A stretch of DNA of 64,000 nucleotides from Streptomyces sp. MST-110588. Its GTDB lineage: Bacteria > Actinomycetota > Actinomycetes > Streptomycetales > Streptomycetaceae. The stretch is taken from the NCBI RefSeq assembly GCF_022695595.1, contig NZ_CP074380.1, forward strand, positions 7,158,501-7,222,500, given 5' to 3'. The notes under the pieces were generated by a model that did no database searches, was not told where the DNA came from, and was given only the letters and a program-made list of their open reading frames with translations. Each line of letters opens with the position of its first letter. The stretch's first letter is position 1. Of this stretch, positions 47,312 to 57,867 are shown piece by piece. The position numbers and the translations under genes are program-made.

Positions 47312-48076
47312 ATGCGCGGGAGTGCGGGCGAGGCCGATGCCGGGCGTCTGGTGCTGCGGCCCCTCACGGCCCGTTCGATCGTGCTCAGCACCCTCCTCGG
47401 CCACCACCCGCCCCGGCTTCCCGCCCGGGCCCTGGTACGGGTCGGCGAGCTGTTCGGCGTCGCCGAGGGCACCGTACGCGTCGCGCTCTCCCGGATGGTC
47501 GCCGCCGGGGACCTGCGGCAGGACGACGGCTCGTACGCGCTGACCGCCCGGCTCCTGGAGCGCCAGGCCCGGCAGGACGAGAGCCGTTTCCCCACGACGC
47601 GCCCGTGGACGGGGGAGTGGGAGATCGCCGTGGTCACCGCCGAGCGCCGGGCGGCTGCCGAGCGCACCGCGCTGCGCCGGGCCATGGCGGATCTGCGGCT
47701 GGCCGAACTGCGCGAGGGCACCTGGCTGCGGCCCGCCAACCTGCCGCGGACGCGCCCGGGCGTCGTCACCGCGCAGTGCACCTGGCTCACCGGCGCCCCG
47801 GACGGCGACCCCGGCGCGCTGGCCCGCGGCCTGTGGGACCTGAAGGGCTGGGCGCGGCGGGCGCGGGCGCTGCTGGCCGCGCTGGAGCGGGCGGGCTCCC
47901 TGGCCGAGCGCTTCACGGTCTCGGCGGCGGCGCTGCGCCACCTCCTCGCGGATCCGCTGCTGCCGGAGCTGCTGCTGCCGCCCGGCTGGCCGGGCACCGA
48001 ACTCCGCTACCGGTACGGGGCGTTCGAGTCGGAGCTGGGGGACGTGCTGCGGCAGTACGTGACGCCTGGGGTGTGA
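47312..48076 (+). CDS. PaaX-like transcriptional regulator
   Basis: 254 residues from the ATG at 47312 (GGAGGGG upstream); a 37-residue Arg/Phe/Gly-rich N-terminal extension in the open frame is discounted. Features: LTARSIVLSTLLGHHPPRLPARALVRVGELFGVAEGTVRVALSRM, a winged helix of the PaaX type, then SYALTARLLERQARQDESR and a C-terminal domain with DLKGWARRARALLAAL. PaaX family repressors sense aryl- or acyl-CoA ligands. Its divergent position to the acyl-CoA dehydrogenase and hydratase genes suggests it controls them. Confidence 0.85.
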   Translation: MRGSAGEADAGRLVLRPLTARSIVLSTLLGHHPPRLPARALVRVGELFGVAEGTVRVALSRMVAAGDLRQDDGSYALTARLLERQARQDESRFPTTRPWTGEWEIAVVTAERRAAAERTALRRAMADLRLAELREGTWLRPANLPRTRPGVVTAQCTWLTGAPDGDPGALARGLWDLKGWARRARALLAALERAGSLAERFTVSAAALRHLLADPLLPELLLPPGWPGTELRYRYGAFESELGDVLRQYVTPGV

Positions 48077-48252
48077 CGATGTAACGGCGTTACGGGGTTA
48101 CGGAGTGCATGGGCCGTTCGGCTCTCCCTCCGGGACCGCGGCCCTCGTATTCCCCGGCCCCTTCCGTTCCGGTTCCGTTCCGGTTCCGCTCCGGACCGGT
48201 GGATCCTCCGAGCGGGGGCGCATCTGCCAGGTGCTCACTAAGAGATCAATTG

Positions 48253-48270
48253 CAGATGAGAGGGCATCTG
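48253..48270. promoter_or_regulatory. inverted repeat CAGATG-6-CATCTG upstream of the molybdate regulator
   Basis: CAGATG AGAGGG CATCTG lies 17 bp before the ATG of the HTH-TOBE regulator, a good position for an autoregulatory operator over the transcription start. No -10 or -35 can be assigned with confidence. Confidence 0.45.
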
Positions 48271-48286
48271 GCCTACGGTGCCGCAC

Positions 48287-48682
48287 ATGCAGTCCTACAC
48301 CATCGGTCAGGCGGCGCGTCTGCTCGGCGTCAGCCCCGACACGGCCCGCCGCTGGGCGGACGCCGGCAAGGTCCCCACCTACCGGGACGAGGCCGGCCGC
48401 CGGCTGATCGACGGCCGCGACCTGGCCGCCTTCTCCACCGAGCTGGCCCGGAGCAGCGGCGGCGAGGAGGACCCCTCCTACACCTCGGCCCGCAACGCCT
48501 TCCCCGGCATCGTCACGGCGATCAAGCTCGGCGACGTCGCGGCCCAGGTGGAGATACAGGCCGGGCCGCACCGGCTGGTCTCCCTGCTGACCCGGGAAGC
48601 GGTCGAGGAACTGGGCCTGGAGGTCGGGGTGCGGGCCACCGCCCGTGTGAAGTCGACCAATGTCCATGTCGACCGGCTCTGA
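48287..48682 (+). CDS. HTH-TOBE molybdate-responsive regulator
   Basis: 131 residues. The N-terminal MerR/BldC-like helix-turn-helix ([36 protein letters not shown]) is joined to one TOBE/Mop domain ([35 protein letters not shown] to [14 protein letters not shown]) that binds molybdate or tungstate. It would sense intracellular oxyanion and control the transporter genes that follow. ATG 48287 is preferred; GTG 48278 would add three residues. Confidence 0.88.
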   Translation: MQSYTIGQAARLLGVSPDTARRWADAGKVPTYRDEAGRRLIDGRDLAAFSTELARSSGGEEDPSYTSARNAFPGIVTAIKLGDVAAQVEIQAGPHRLVSLLTREAVEELGLEVGVRATARVKSTNVHVDRL

Positions 48683-48818
48683 AGCGTCCGCACCCCGGCG
48701 ATCCGCCCGCCGTCCCCCACCCGATTCCGTATCCGCCCTGGTACCTGCCCTGTCTGCCCTGCCCACACCGCCTGTCTCACCCGCCCTGCCTGTCCTCCCC
48801 GTCCCCCAGGAGCCGACC

Positions 48819-49661
48819 ATGCGCCGCGTCCCCGCCCGTACCTCCGCCGCCTCCCCCCGGTCCGCCGTCCCTTCCTCCGGCCGGCGCCGTGCCGCGGCGG
48901 CCGTGCTGGCGGTCGCGCTGATCGTCCCGCTCGCCGCCGCCTGCGGTGGTGAGGACAAGAGCGGCGCACAGGGGAAGGGCGAGAGCGGCGGTACCCGGAC
49001 CACGATCAAGGTGCTCGCCGCGGCCTCCCTCACCAACGTCTTCGCCAAGGCGGGCGCCGCGTACGAGAAGGACCACCCCGGCACCACCGTGAAGTTCTCC
49101 TTCGCCGGCTCACAGCAGCTCGCCGCGCAGGTCAACCAGGATTTCCCCGCGGACGCCCTGGTCACCGCGGACACCAAGACCATGGACGGGCTCAAGGGCA
49201 AGACGTCCGCACCGGCCGTCATCGCCAGAAACCGGCTGGTGATCGCCACGGCCGACGGCAACCCGAAGAAGATCAAGGCGCTCAAGGACCTGGCGGACAA
49301 GAAGCTCAAGGTGGTGCTCGCCGCACCGGCCGTTCCCGTGGGCCGCTACAGCAAGAAGGTCCTGGACAAGCAAGGCATCGAGGTCCAGCCGGTCTCCCAG
49401 GAGCAGGACGTGCGCGGGGTGCTGAGCAAGGTCGAGCTGGGCGAGGCCGACGCGGGCATCGTGTACGCCACCGACGCCATGACCGCCCCCGGCAAGGTCG
49501 ACGCCGTGGCGATCCCCGACGACCAGAACGCCGTCGCCCAGTACCCGGCGGCCACCTTGAAGGTCTCCCAGCACACCAAGGAGGCCGACGCGTTCGTCAA
49601 GTGGCTCAGTGGCGCGCAGGGGCAGCGGATCCTGCGCGACGCCGGGTTCCAGAAGCCCTGA
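48819..49661 (+). CDS. modA: molybdate ABC transporter substrate-binding lipoprotein
   Basis: 280 residues from the ATG at 48819 (CAGGAG six bases upstream). A signal peptide ends in a lipobox, LAAACGG, so the mature protein is membrane-tethered at Cys. The body is a type II periplasmic binding fold: [89 protein letters not shown]. These are the standard ModA oxyanion-site segments. The stop overlaps the ModB start as TGATG. Confidence 0.93.
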   Translation: MRRVPARTSAASPRSAVPSSGRRRAAAAVLAVALIVPLAAACGGEDKSGAQGKGESGGTRTTIKVLAAASLTNVFAKAGAAYEKDHPGTTVKFSFAGSQQLAAQVNQDFPADALVTADTKTMDGLKGKTSAPAVIARNRLVIATADGNPKKIKALKDLADKKLKVVLAAPAVPVGRYSKKVLDKQGIEVQPVSQEQDVRGVLSKVELGEADAGIVYATDAMTAPGKVDAVAIPDDQNAVAQYPAATLKVSQHTKEADAFVKWLSGAQGQRILRDAGFQKP

Positions 49662-52053
49662 TGGCGGGCGCGCGCGCCCCTTGGCGCAGCCACGCGGCCG
49701 GCTCCGGGCGGGGCCGGAGCACCGCGCCCGAGGACGGCCGGGAGCCTGGCCGGGAGCCGTCCGCCGGCCACGGCGGTCAGGGCCGGCCGGACCACGGCCC
49801 CGGCCACGGAACCGGGCGGGAGCAGGGCGGCCGGCCGCTGTCCGCCCGCCGGCGCAAGGCCGTCCCCGGCCGGCGGGCCCCCCTGACCCTGGCCGTGCCC
49901 GCCGCCCTGGCCGTGCTGTTCCTGCTGGTGCCGCTGGCGGGCATCCTGGCCCGTACGTCCTGGGGCGACCTCGGGACGCACCTGACCGCGCCCGAGGTCA
50001 CCCAGGCGCTGCGGATCTCGCTGGTGGTGTCCCTGTGGGCGCTGGGCCTCTCCCTGGTCCTGGGCGTGCCCCTGGCGTGGCTGCTGGCGCGCGTGGACTT
50101 CCCCGGCAAGTCCTTCGTACGCTCCCTGGTCCTGCTGCCCATGGTGCTGCCGCCGACCGTCGGCGGGGTGGCGCTGCTGCTCGGCTTCGGGCGCCGCGGG
50201 CTGCTCGGCGGCTGGCTGGAGGACCACTTCGGCGTCCAGTTCCCCTTCCACACCTCCGGCGCGGTGCTCGCCGCGACCTTCGTCTCGATGCCGTTCCTGG
50301 TCATCAGCCTGGAAGGCGCGCTGGCCGGGCTGCACTCCCGCTACGAGGAGACCGCCGCTTCGCTGGGAGCCTCGCCGCTGCGGGTCTTCCGTACGGTCAC
50401 GCTGCCGATGGTCGCCCCCGGCCTGGCCGCCGGAGCGGCGCTCACCTGGGCCCGCGCCCTGGGCGAGTTCGGGGCCACGATCACCTTCGCCGGAAACCTG
50501 CCGGGCGTCACCCAGACCCTGCCCCTCCAGGTCTATCTGCTGCTCCAGGACAGCCCCGAGGCTGCCACCTCCCTCTCCCTGCTGCTCCTGGCCATCGCCA
50601 TGGCGGTGCTCACCGCGCTGCGCGGCCGGTGGTCGGGCGGCGGGGCGGGCGGCGCCACGGCACGGGGGCGCGCCGGTGGCGGCACCCGGCGGACGGTCTT
50701 GGGCGCTGTGGGCGGCAGGGGTGGTACGGGCGGTGCGCCGGGCGGGCCGGCCGGAGGGGCACGGGCGGCGCGGGGAGCGGCGCGCCGTACGACGTCGAGG
50801 GGGCATCAACACACGACGGACCGGCCGGGACCACGGCAGGCACCCCGGGCGGGCCGGACGGGACCGCGGCCGTCGGGGAGTCCGCCACCGGCCGCGGCCC
50901 GAGCGCCGGTTCGTGCGGCCCCGGCCCCCTGCGTCACCCCGGCCCCCGCCACCCCAGCCTCGGCGCGGCCGGCGGTCCGGGACAGGCACCCGGGCCCGGC
51001 GATGCGCCCCCGGACGCCCGCTGGCCGCTGCGTGCCCGCATCACCGGCTTCACCCGCCTCACCCTGCACGCCGACCCGGGCACCACCATCGCGGTCGTGG
51101 GGCCCAACGGCGCCGGGAAGACCACGCTCCTGCGCGCGCTGCTCGGCCTCACCCCCCGGGCGCACGCCGAACTCACCCTCGGCGACCGGGAGGTCACCGC
51201 GCTGCCCCCGCACCGCCGCGGTGTCGCCTGGGTCCCCCAGGACGGCGCGCTCTTCCCCCACCTGACGGCGCTGGGCAACACCGCGTACGGGCTGCGCGCC
51301 CACGGCGTGCCCCGGGCCGAGGCCAGGCGGACGGCGGGGGAGTGGCTGGACCGGCTGGGCGTCGGGCATCTCGCGCACCGCAGGCCCGCCCAGCTCTCCG
51401 GCGGCCAGGCCGGCCGGGTCGCGCTGGCCCGCGCGCTGGCCGTACGCCCCCGCCTGCTGCTGCTCGACGAGCCGCTGGCGGCGCTCGACCAGAGCACCCG
51501 GGCCGAGGTACGCCACACCCTGCGCCGCCACCTCGCCGGGTTCGGCGGCGTCTGCCTGATGGTCACCCACGACCCGGTCGAGGCGGTCTCGCTCGCCGGG
51601 CGGGTGCTGGTCCTCGAAGACGGCCGCCGGCTCCAGGACGCGCCGCCCGCCGAGGTCTCCCGGCACCCGCGCTCGCCGTGGGTGGCCCGGATGCTCGGCC
51701 GGAACGCCTGGCCCGGCACGGCGACCCGCGAGGGGCTCCAACTCCCGGGCGGGGGGAGGCTGGTGGCTGCCGAGCCGCTGGCCGAGGGAACCGAGGCGCT
51801 GGCGGTCATCGGGCCGGAGGCCGTGTCCGTGCACCGCGAGCGGCCCTCGGGCAGTCCGCGCAACGTCTGGCCCGGGCACATCCGGGAGATCGCCGGGCTC
51901 GGCAGCCGGCTGCGGCTGCTCATCGGCTCGCGGGAGGTTCCCGACCTCGCCGCGGAGATCACTCCGCAGGCGGCGGCGGAACTCGGGCTGGCCGAGGGCG
52001 GCGCCGTATGGATCAGTGTGAAGGCGACCGAGGTCACGCTCGTGCCGGTCTGA
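49661..52053 (+). pseudogene. modBC: fused molybdate ABC permease-ATPase (ModBC), frame broken in the linker
   Basis: The permease half (ATG 49661) has five or six helices and the EAA-type loop YEETAASLGASPLRVFRTVTLPM. The ATPase half is in the -1 frame from about 50790: Walker A GPNGAGKTT, signature LSGGQAGRVALARAL, Walker B LLLLDEPLAAL, switch VTHDP, and a C-terminal TOBE-like domain. The ATPase frame has no ATG, GTG or TTG for more than 250 bases before Walker A, so it cannot be a separate gene. One added base near the GGGG runs at 50772-50813 gives a 797-residue fusion. The upstream ModA overlap marks one operon. Confidence 0.82.
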
Positions 52054-52070
52054 GGCGGACCCGCTCCGGC

Positions 52071-52108
52071 CCCCACAGCATAGGTACCTAGGTACCTATG
52101 CTGTGGGG
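52071..52108. terminator. perfect 38-bp palindrome downstream of modBC
   Basis: The arm CCCCACAGCATAGGTACCT is followed with no spacer by its exact reverse complement, starting 17 bp after the modBC stop. In RNA it would fold into a stem of about 17 bp with a minimal loop, so it is a likely transcription terminator. It lacks a T tract and could alternatively be a protein-binding site or cruciform. Confidence 0.7.
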
Positions 52109-53310
<1,202 letters not shown>

Positions 53311-53452
53311 GCGCATACGGCGCGGCTGCGTACCTTCCGTACGACACGGGAACACGGACACGCAGCCGCGCCGCTCGCATGCCCCGGACGGGGAAGACCC
53401 GCCCGGCCGCATGCGGGGGGGGGAAAAGGTGCGGTGGAGATACGGCGGGTGG

Positions 53453-53556
53453 CTGCGAACCGGTTGCCAGGGCCTGCGAACCGGCCGCGGCGGCTGCGAG
53501 CCGACTGCCGGGGCGTGCGAGCCGACTGCCTGGGCCCGCGAACCGGCCGCGAATCC
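53453..53556. repeat. about 21-bp tandem repeat, five copies, next to a G9 run
   Basis: Units starting at 53453, 53474, 53494, 53515 and 53536 follow the pattern CTGCGARCCGRYTGCCNGGGC with a few changes. The array lies in the 317-bp gap between rpf and the convergent lactonase. A run of nine G at 53415-53423 lies just upstream. No gene is supported in the gap. Confidence 0.85.
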
Positions 53557-53627
53557 GTCGCGGAATCCGGTGAATTGTCGGCGGGAATCCACGGACCCTA
53601 TTCGGTGAATACGGCGAATTCCACGGA

Positions 53628-54862
53628 TCAGCAGGGAAGTACGCACACCGGCACCGGAGCGGCGAACGGCTCGCCCACCCGCCGCAGTTCGCCCGAGCCC
53701 GTGTTCACCGAGAAGACCGTCACCGTCCCCGACTTCTGATTCGCCGCGAAGAGCAGCCGGCCGTCCGGCGAGAAAGCGATATGGCGCGGGAAGTCACCAC
53801 CGACCGGCACGGTGTCCAGCAGGCACAGCCGCGCCCCGCCCGCTTCGACGGCGAACCGTGTGAGGCTGTTGTGCCCGCGGTTGGCCAGAAAGGCGAAGGC
53901 CCCGTCGGCGGTGACGAGGAACTGCGCCGGATAGCTGGTACCGGGGCCCGTACCGGTGGGCTGCGCGGCACCCGGCGTCAGCCGCCCGGTGAAAGGGTCG
54001 TACGCACACACCACGACCGTGTTGTCCACCTCGTTGGCCAGATAGGCGTATCTCCCGCAGGGGTGGAAGGTGAGGTGGCGCGGGCCCGCGCCGGGCCGCA
54101 GCGTCGCGTGGGAGACCTCGCGCAGGGTGCCGGCGGCCGGGTCCAGCCGGTAGGTGTAGACCGTGTCGTTGCCCAGGTCGACGGCGAGGACATGACCGCC
54201 GTCCGGTGTGGTGAGGATCTGGTGGGCGTGCGGGCCGCTCTGTCCGGGGCCGGGCGGTGGCCGGTGGTGGGTGACCAGGTCCGTACGTTCACCCGGTGCG
54301 CCGTCGCCGTACACGGGGTGCACGGCGACGCTGCCGGAGAGGTAGTTGGCGCTCAGCAGCCACCGCCCACCGGGGTGGACGGACAGGTGGCACGGCCCGG
54401 CCCCGCCGGTGGAGCGGGAGCCGAGCACCCGGTGCCGGCCGTCCGCGCGCAGCGCGACGGCGGTCACCGTCCCCCGCCGCTGTTCGCCGACCGCGTAGAG
54501 CCTGCGGCGGCAGGGGGACAGGGCCAGGTAGGAGGGGTCGGCGAGGCCGGTCACGACGCCGGTGGCGGTGATCTCCCCGCTCTCCGGGTCGTACGCCGCC
54601 AGCCCGATGCCCGTACCGCCGCCCGGGGCGGAGGTGTACGTCCCCAGGAACAGCGGGCGTGCGCGGCGCCCGGGAGGCGCGGGGCGCGCGGGTGGGGCCG
54701 GACCGAGCCGGTGGGGGCCGGCCCCGGGCTGCCGCCACCGATGTCCCCGGCCGCTGCCGCGCTGCCCACTCCTGACACCCCTGCCGCCCCGGCCACTCCC
54801 GCCACGATCGCCGTGACGAAGCGGCGGCGATCCGGCCCGGTCCGTGCTGCTGCGCTGTCCAT
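53628..54862 (-). pseudogene. Tat-exported lactonase (YbhE/6-phosphogluconolactonase fold), frame broken once
   Basis: The ATG at 54862 (GAGGTGGGGC upstream) opens a twin-arginine signal: MDSAAARTGPDRRRFVTAIV with an Ala/Gly-rich core. After about 55 residues the frame fails. The -1 frame carries the seven-bladed lactonase from FLGTYTSAPGGGTGIGLAAYD to the stop at 53628, with blade motifs PCHLSVHPGGRWLLSANYLSG, HQILTTPDGGHVLAVDLGND, HLTFHPCGRYAYLANEVDN and HIAFSPDGRLLFAANQKSG. A GGGG run at 54694-54697 is a likely site for one missing base; the repaired protein has 411 residues. The substrate is probably a lactone outside the cell. Confidence 0.82.
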
Positions 54863-55256
54863 GCCCCACCTCACGAATGAGCCGGTACCTCGAACGGTGC
54901 CCGCGAACGGTGCCCTCGGATGATGCCCGCGAACGGGGCCGAAGAACGAGACCCGCGAACCGCGTCCCCGACAGCGCCCCGGGCCGCCCCCTCGGACGGT
55001 GATCCCGCCCCGTCAGCAGGGCGGGGCCCGTCCGCCCGCGTGCGGGCGAAAGACCCGCCCCGGCGCGCGCTTCACCAGGTCACCGGGCGTATACCGAAGG
55101 ACGGAGTCCCCGTACATCCCGATGATGACCACCCCCCTCACACGTAGCACCGCAGTCGTACGGCACAACCCATACGCGGACTGATTCGCCCGCACCCCGT
55201 CCCCTCGTAGCTTGTGGATCAAGCACGTGAACGACGGACCGGGAGGCCGCGAATAC
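54863..55256. other. 394-bp gap between divergent genes
   Basis: Contains the promoters of the lactonase (leftward) and the TPR gene (rightward). Short ORFs here are not supported by ribosome sites or codon pattern. A GGCGAAAGACCCGCC stretch and CCCCGTCAGCAGGGCGGGG (about 55008-55026, CCCCG/CGGGG arms) could fold, but nothing stronger is visible. Confidence 0.4.
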
Positions 55257-56342
55257 ATGTACGGCAAGGCATTCGCTCCGGAATACCAGGGCGAGCTCGC
55301 GTCCGCGCTGGGTGTGAACTCCTCGTACGAAGAGGTCCTGGCGACGGCCCGCCGGGCCCGCCGGGAGGCGGCCTCGGAACTGGAGCGCGCCCGTGCCGCG
55401 CTCGCGGTCGCCGAGGCCGCCCGGCGCCTCGGCCGGGTGAGCGAGGCGGGCACGGCCTGGCGCGAGAGCTACCGGGCCGCGCGCCGCGCCGGTGACCGGG
55501 GCGCCATGGCCTGGGCGCTGTGGAGCGGCGGCACCCTCGCCCGCCAGTGCGGCGGCCTCGCCCTCGCCCGCCGGCTGCTGGGCCATGCCGTCACCCTCGC
55601 GGACCGGGGCGGCGACCGCCTCGCGCACGGCTACGCCCTGGCGGGCCTGGCCGAGACCGGCCGTATCCAGGGCGACTACGAGGCCGTCGCCGCACTCCAC
55701 GACCGGCTCCTGGAACAGGCGCGGGCACACGGCGAGACCCGGCACATGGTCTGGGCGATGTCCGGCATCGCCCAGATGCACCGCAACACCGGCGCGTACG
55801 ACAAGGCCCTCGAACTGTTCGAGGAGTCCGCGCGGATCGCGGCCGACGGGGACGACGCCCGTGGACGCGCCTGGTCGCTGCGCGGCATAGCCGACATCCT
55901 CTCCCTCCAGGGACACGTGGACCGGGCGCTGTCCCTCTTGAGCGAGGCCGAGGCCATATGCCGCCGGATGGACCTGGCCGGCGCCCTGGCCTACAACCAC
56001 AAGATGCGGGGCAACGTCCTGCACCGCGCCGGCCGCCACGAGGAGGCCCTGCGCACCTACGCCGGGGCGCTGGCGGAGTTCGAGGCGATGCAGGAGCCGC
56101 GCGGCAGCGCCCTGTCCCGCCTGGGCCTGGTCAAATGCCGCTCCAGGCTGGGCCGCCCGCACCACGAGACGCTCGCCGAACTCGACGCCCTGGAGCGCGA
56201 CTTCCGGCGCATCGGGCTGCGCCAGGCCCAGGACGCCGTCATCGCCTTCCGTGCGGAACTCGGGCGGTCGGCGGCAGGAACTCACGTACCTCGGTGCGAT
56301 GCCACCACGCCCCGGTCTCCCGCAGTTCCCGCCACGTCGTGA
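55257..56342 (+). CDS. tetratricopeptide repeat protein
   Basis: 361 residues from the ATG at 55257 (GGGAGG ten bases upstream). Almost the whole protein is helical, with at least six TPR-like units (for example AMAWALWSGGTLARQCGGLA, HMVWAMSGIAQMHRNTGAYDKALELFEESARIA, GRAWSLRGIADILSLQGHVDRALSL, ALAYNHKMRGNVLHRAGRHEEAL). There is no signal or enzymatic domain, so it is a protein-protein scaffold or regulator. The last 30 residues (SAAGTHVPRCDATTPRSPAV) lose TPR character and overlap the convergent gene by 104 bp. Confidence 0.82.
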   Translation: MYGKAFAPEYQGELASALGVNSSYEEVLATARRARREAASELERARAALAVAEAARRLGRVSEAGTAWRESYRAARRAGDRGAMAWALWSGGTLARQCGGLALARRLLGHAVTLADRGGDRLAHGYALAGLAETGRIQGDYEAVAALHDRLLEQARAHGETRHMVWAMSGIAQMHRNTGAYDKALELFEESARIAADGDDARGRAWSLRGIADILSLQGHVDRALSLLSEAEAICRRMDLAGALAYNHKMRGNVLHRAGRHEEALRTYAGALAEFEAMQEPRGSALSRLGLVKCRSRLGRPHHETLAELDALERDFRRIGLRQAQDAVIAFRAELGRSAAGTHVPRCDATTPRSPAVPATS

Positions 56343-57678
56343 AGCGGTAGAGGAAGACCCGGGCCCGCACCTGGGCGGGCGGCACGTCGGGGAAGGGGTT
56401 GTGGCGCAGCAGCCGCAGCGTCGCCGGGTCGTTCTCCAGCAGCCGCTCCACGAACGGGCCGAACCAGGTCCGGGCGTAGGCCGGTGAGAGCGCCGCGAAC
56501 CACATCATCCAGTCCAGGCGCAGATGGTACGGGGCGTACTGGCGCGGCAGCCGCCGTACGTCCCCCGGCTTGCCCCGGAACCCGTACTCGTGCCAGACCG
56601 TCGCCGGCGTCACCACGGCGTCCTCCGTGCCCTCCACCACGATCTCCCGGCGGCTGCGGGTGACGCTGCCGAACGCGCCGTAGGAGTTGACCAGGCGCAG
56701 CGGGTCAAAGGAGGTGTTCATGCGCTGCTGACGGGACAGGAGGTTCAGGGCCGGACGGTAGCTGAGGACGGCGACCAGGACGGTGACGGCCACGACCAGC
56801 ACCTCGAACCACACCGGGGGCCCGGCGACCGAGGAGGGACGTACCGGGTCCGAGAAGCCCAGCAGGCCCGGCAGGTCCACGGCCGAGGCCGCCAGGACGA
56901 TCGTCAGCCAGTTCAGCCAGGCGAAGTTGCCCGACAGGACCAGCCAGAGCTGGGTGACGACGACGGCCAGCGCGGCCCAGCCCGCCACCGGCTGCGGGGT
57001 GAACAGCAGCAGGGGGAAGACGAGTTGGGCCACGTGGTTGGCGGCCACCTCCACGCGGTGCAGAGGTTTGGGCAGATGGTGGAAGAACCAGCTCAGCGGC
57101 CCGGGCATCGGCTGGGTCTCGTGGTGGTAGTACAGACAGGTCAGATCCCGCCAGCAGCGGTCGCCGCGCATCTTGATCAGGCCCGCGCCGAACTCCACCC
57201 GGAACAGCAGCCAGCGCAGCAGCCACATCACCAGCACCGGCGGCCCGGTGTCCGCGTTGCCGAGGAACACCGCCAGGAAACCGGTCTCCAGCAGCAGCGA
57301 CTCCCAGCCGAAGCCGTACCACGTCTGCCCGACGTTGACGACCGACAGATACATCACCCACAGGGCCGCCCACATCACCATCGCGGCCCACAGCGGTACG
57401 GCGTCGGCCGCGCCCCCGGCGACGGCCGCCGCCAGCAGGGCCCCCGCCCACGACCACGCGCCGAAGAGGCGGTCGCTGTAGCGCAGGTGGAAGACGCTGG
57501 GGGCCTTGCGGAACGGCACCCGGCGTACGAAAAGGGGCACCGGCAGCATCCCCCGTTCGCCGATCAGCGCGCGGAACTGCCGCGCTGCCGCCACGAACGC
57601 GACGACGTAGACCACGGCCAGCGCCCTTTGGAAGACCAGCCGGCTCAGCCAGTAATCGGAATTCGTGAACCACTCCAC
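56239..57678 (-). CDS. lipase maturation factor family membrane protein
   Basis: 479 residues from the GTG at 57678 (GGGATGGGCAG upstream). The N-terminal half has about six to eight hydrophobic helices and the family-typical VNVGQTWYGFGWESLLLETGFLAVFLG, LLRWLLFRVEFGAGLIKMRGD and CLYYHHETQPMPGPLSWFFH. The C-terminal soluble part has WHEYGFRGKPGDVRRLPRQYAPYHLRLDWMMWF and YRFTTWRELRETGAWW. Relatives (LMF1-like) assist folding of secreted lipases; bacterial functions are unproven. Confidence 0.9.
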   Translation of the reverse strand: MEWFTNSDYWLSRLVFQRALAVVYVVAFVAAARQFRALIGERGMLPVPLFVRRVPFRKAPSVFHLRYSDRLFGAWSWAGALLAAAVAGGAADAVPLWAAMVMWAALWVMYLSVVNVGQTWYGFGWESLLLETGFLAVFLGNADTGPPVLVMWLLRWLLFRVEFGAGLIKMRGDRCWRDLTCLYYHHETQPMPGPLSWFFHHLPKPLHRVEVAANHVAQLVFPLLLFTPQPVAGWAALAVVVTQLWLVLSGNFAWLNWLTIVLAASAVDLPGLLGFSDPVRPSSVAGPPVWFEVLVVAVTVLVAVLSYRPALNLLSRQQRMNTSFDPLRLVNSYGAFGSVTRSRREIVVEGTEDAVVTPATVWHEYGFRGKPGDVRRLPRQYAPYHLRLDWMMWFAALSPAYARTWFGPFVERLLENDPATLRLLRHNPFPDVPPAQVRARVFLYRFTTWRELRETGAWWHRTEVREFLPPTARVPHGRR

Positions 57679-57867
57679 CTGCCCATCCCTAACACCGACA
57701 GCGTCTGCGCGCCGCCCGGGCACGCGGCACGGGGCCGTACGGCGGGGGCCGTGAGGCCGTACGGCGGGCCGCGGGGACCGCGAGGCGGCGGTACGGCGCG
57801 GGCCGTGGAGAGCCACGGGAACCGCGCCGAAGATGTCCCGGGCGCGCGCTACGGGCAGGCTGGAAGC

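Noticed and set aside
51040..52053. modC as an independent gene
   Set aside because: No ATG, GTG or TTG exists in its frame for more than 250 bases before Walker A.
54863..55256. Small ORFs in the lactonase/TPR divergent region
   Set aside because: Arg/Pro-rich composition and absence of ribosome sites indicate chance open frames in GC-rich DNA.
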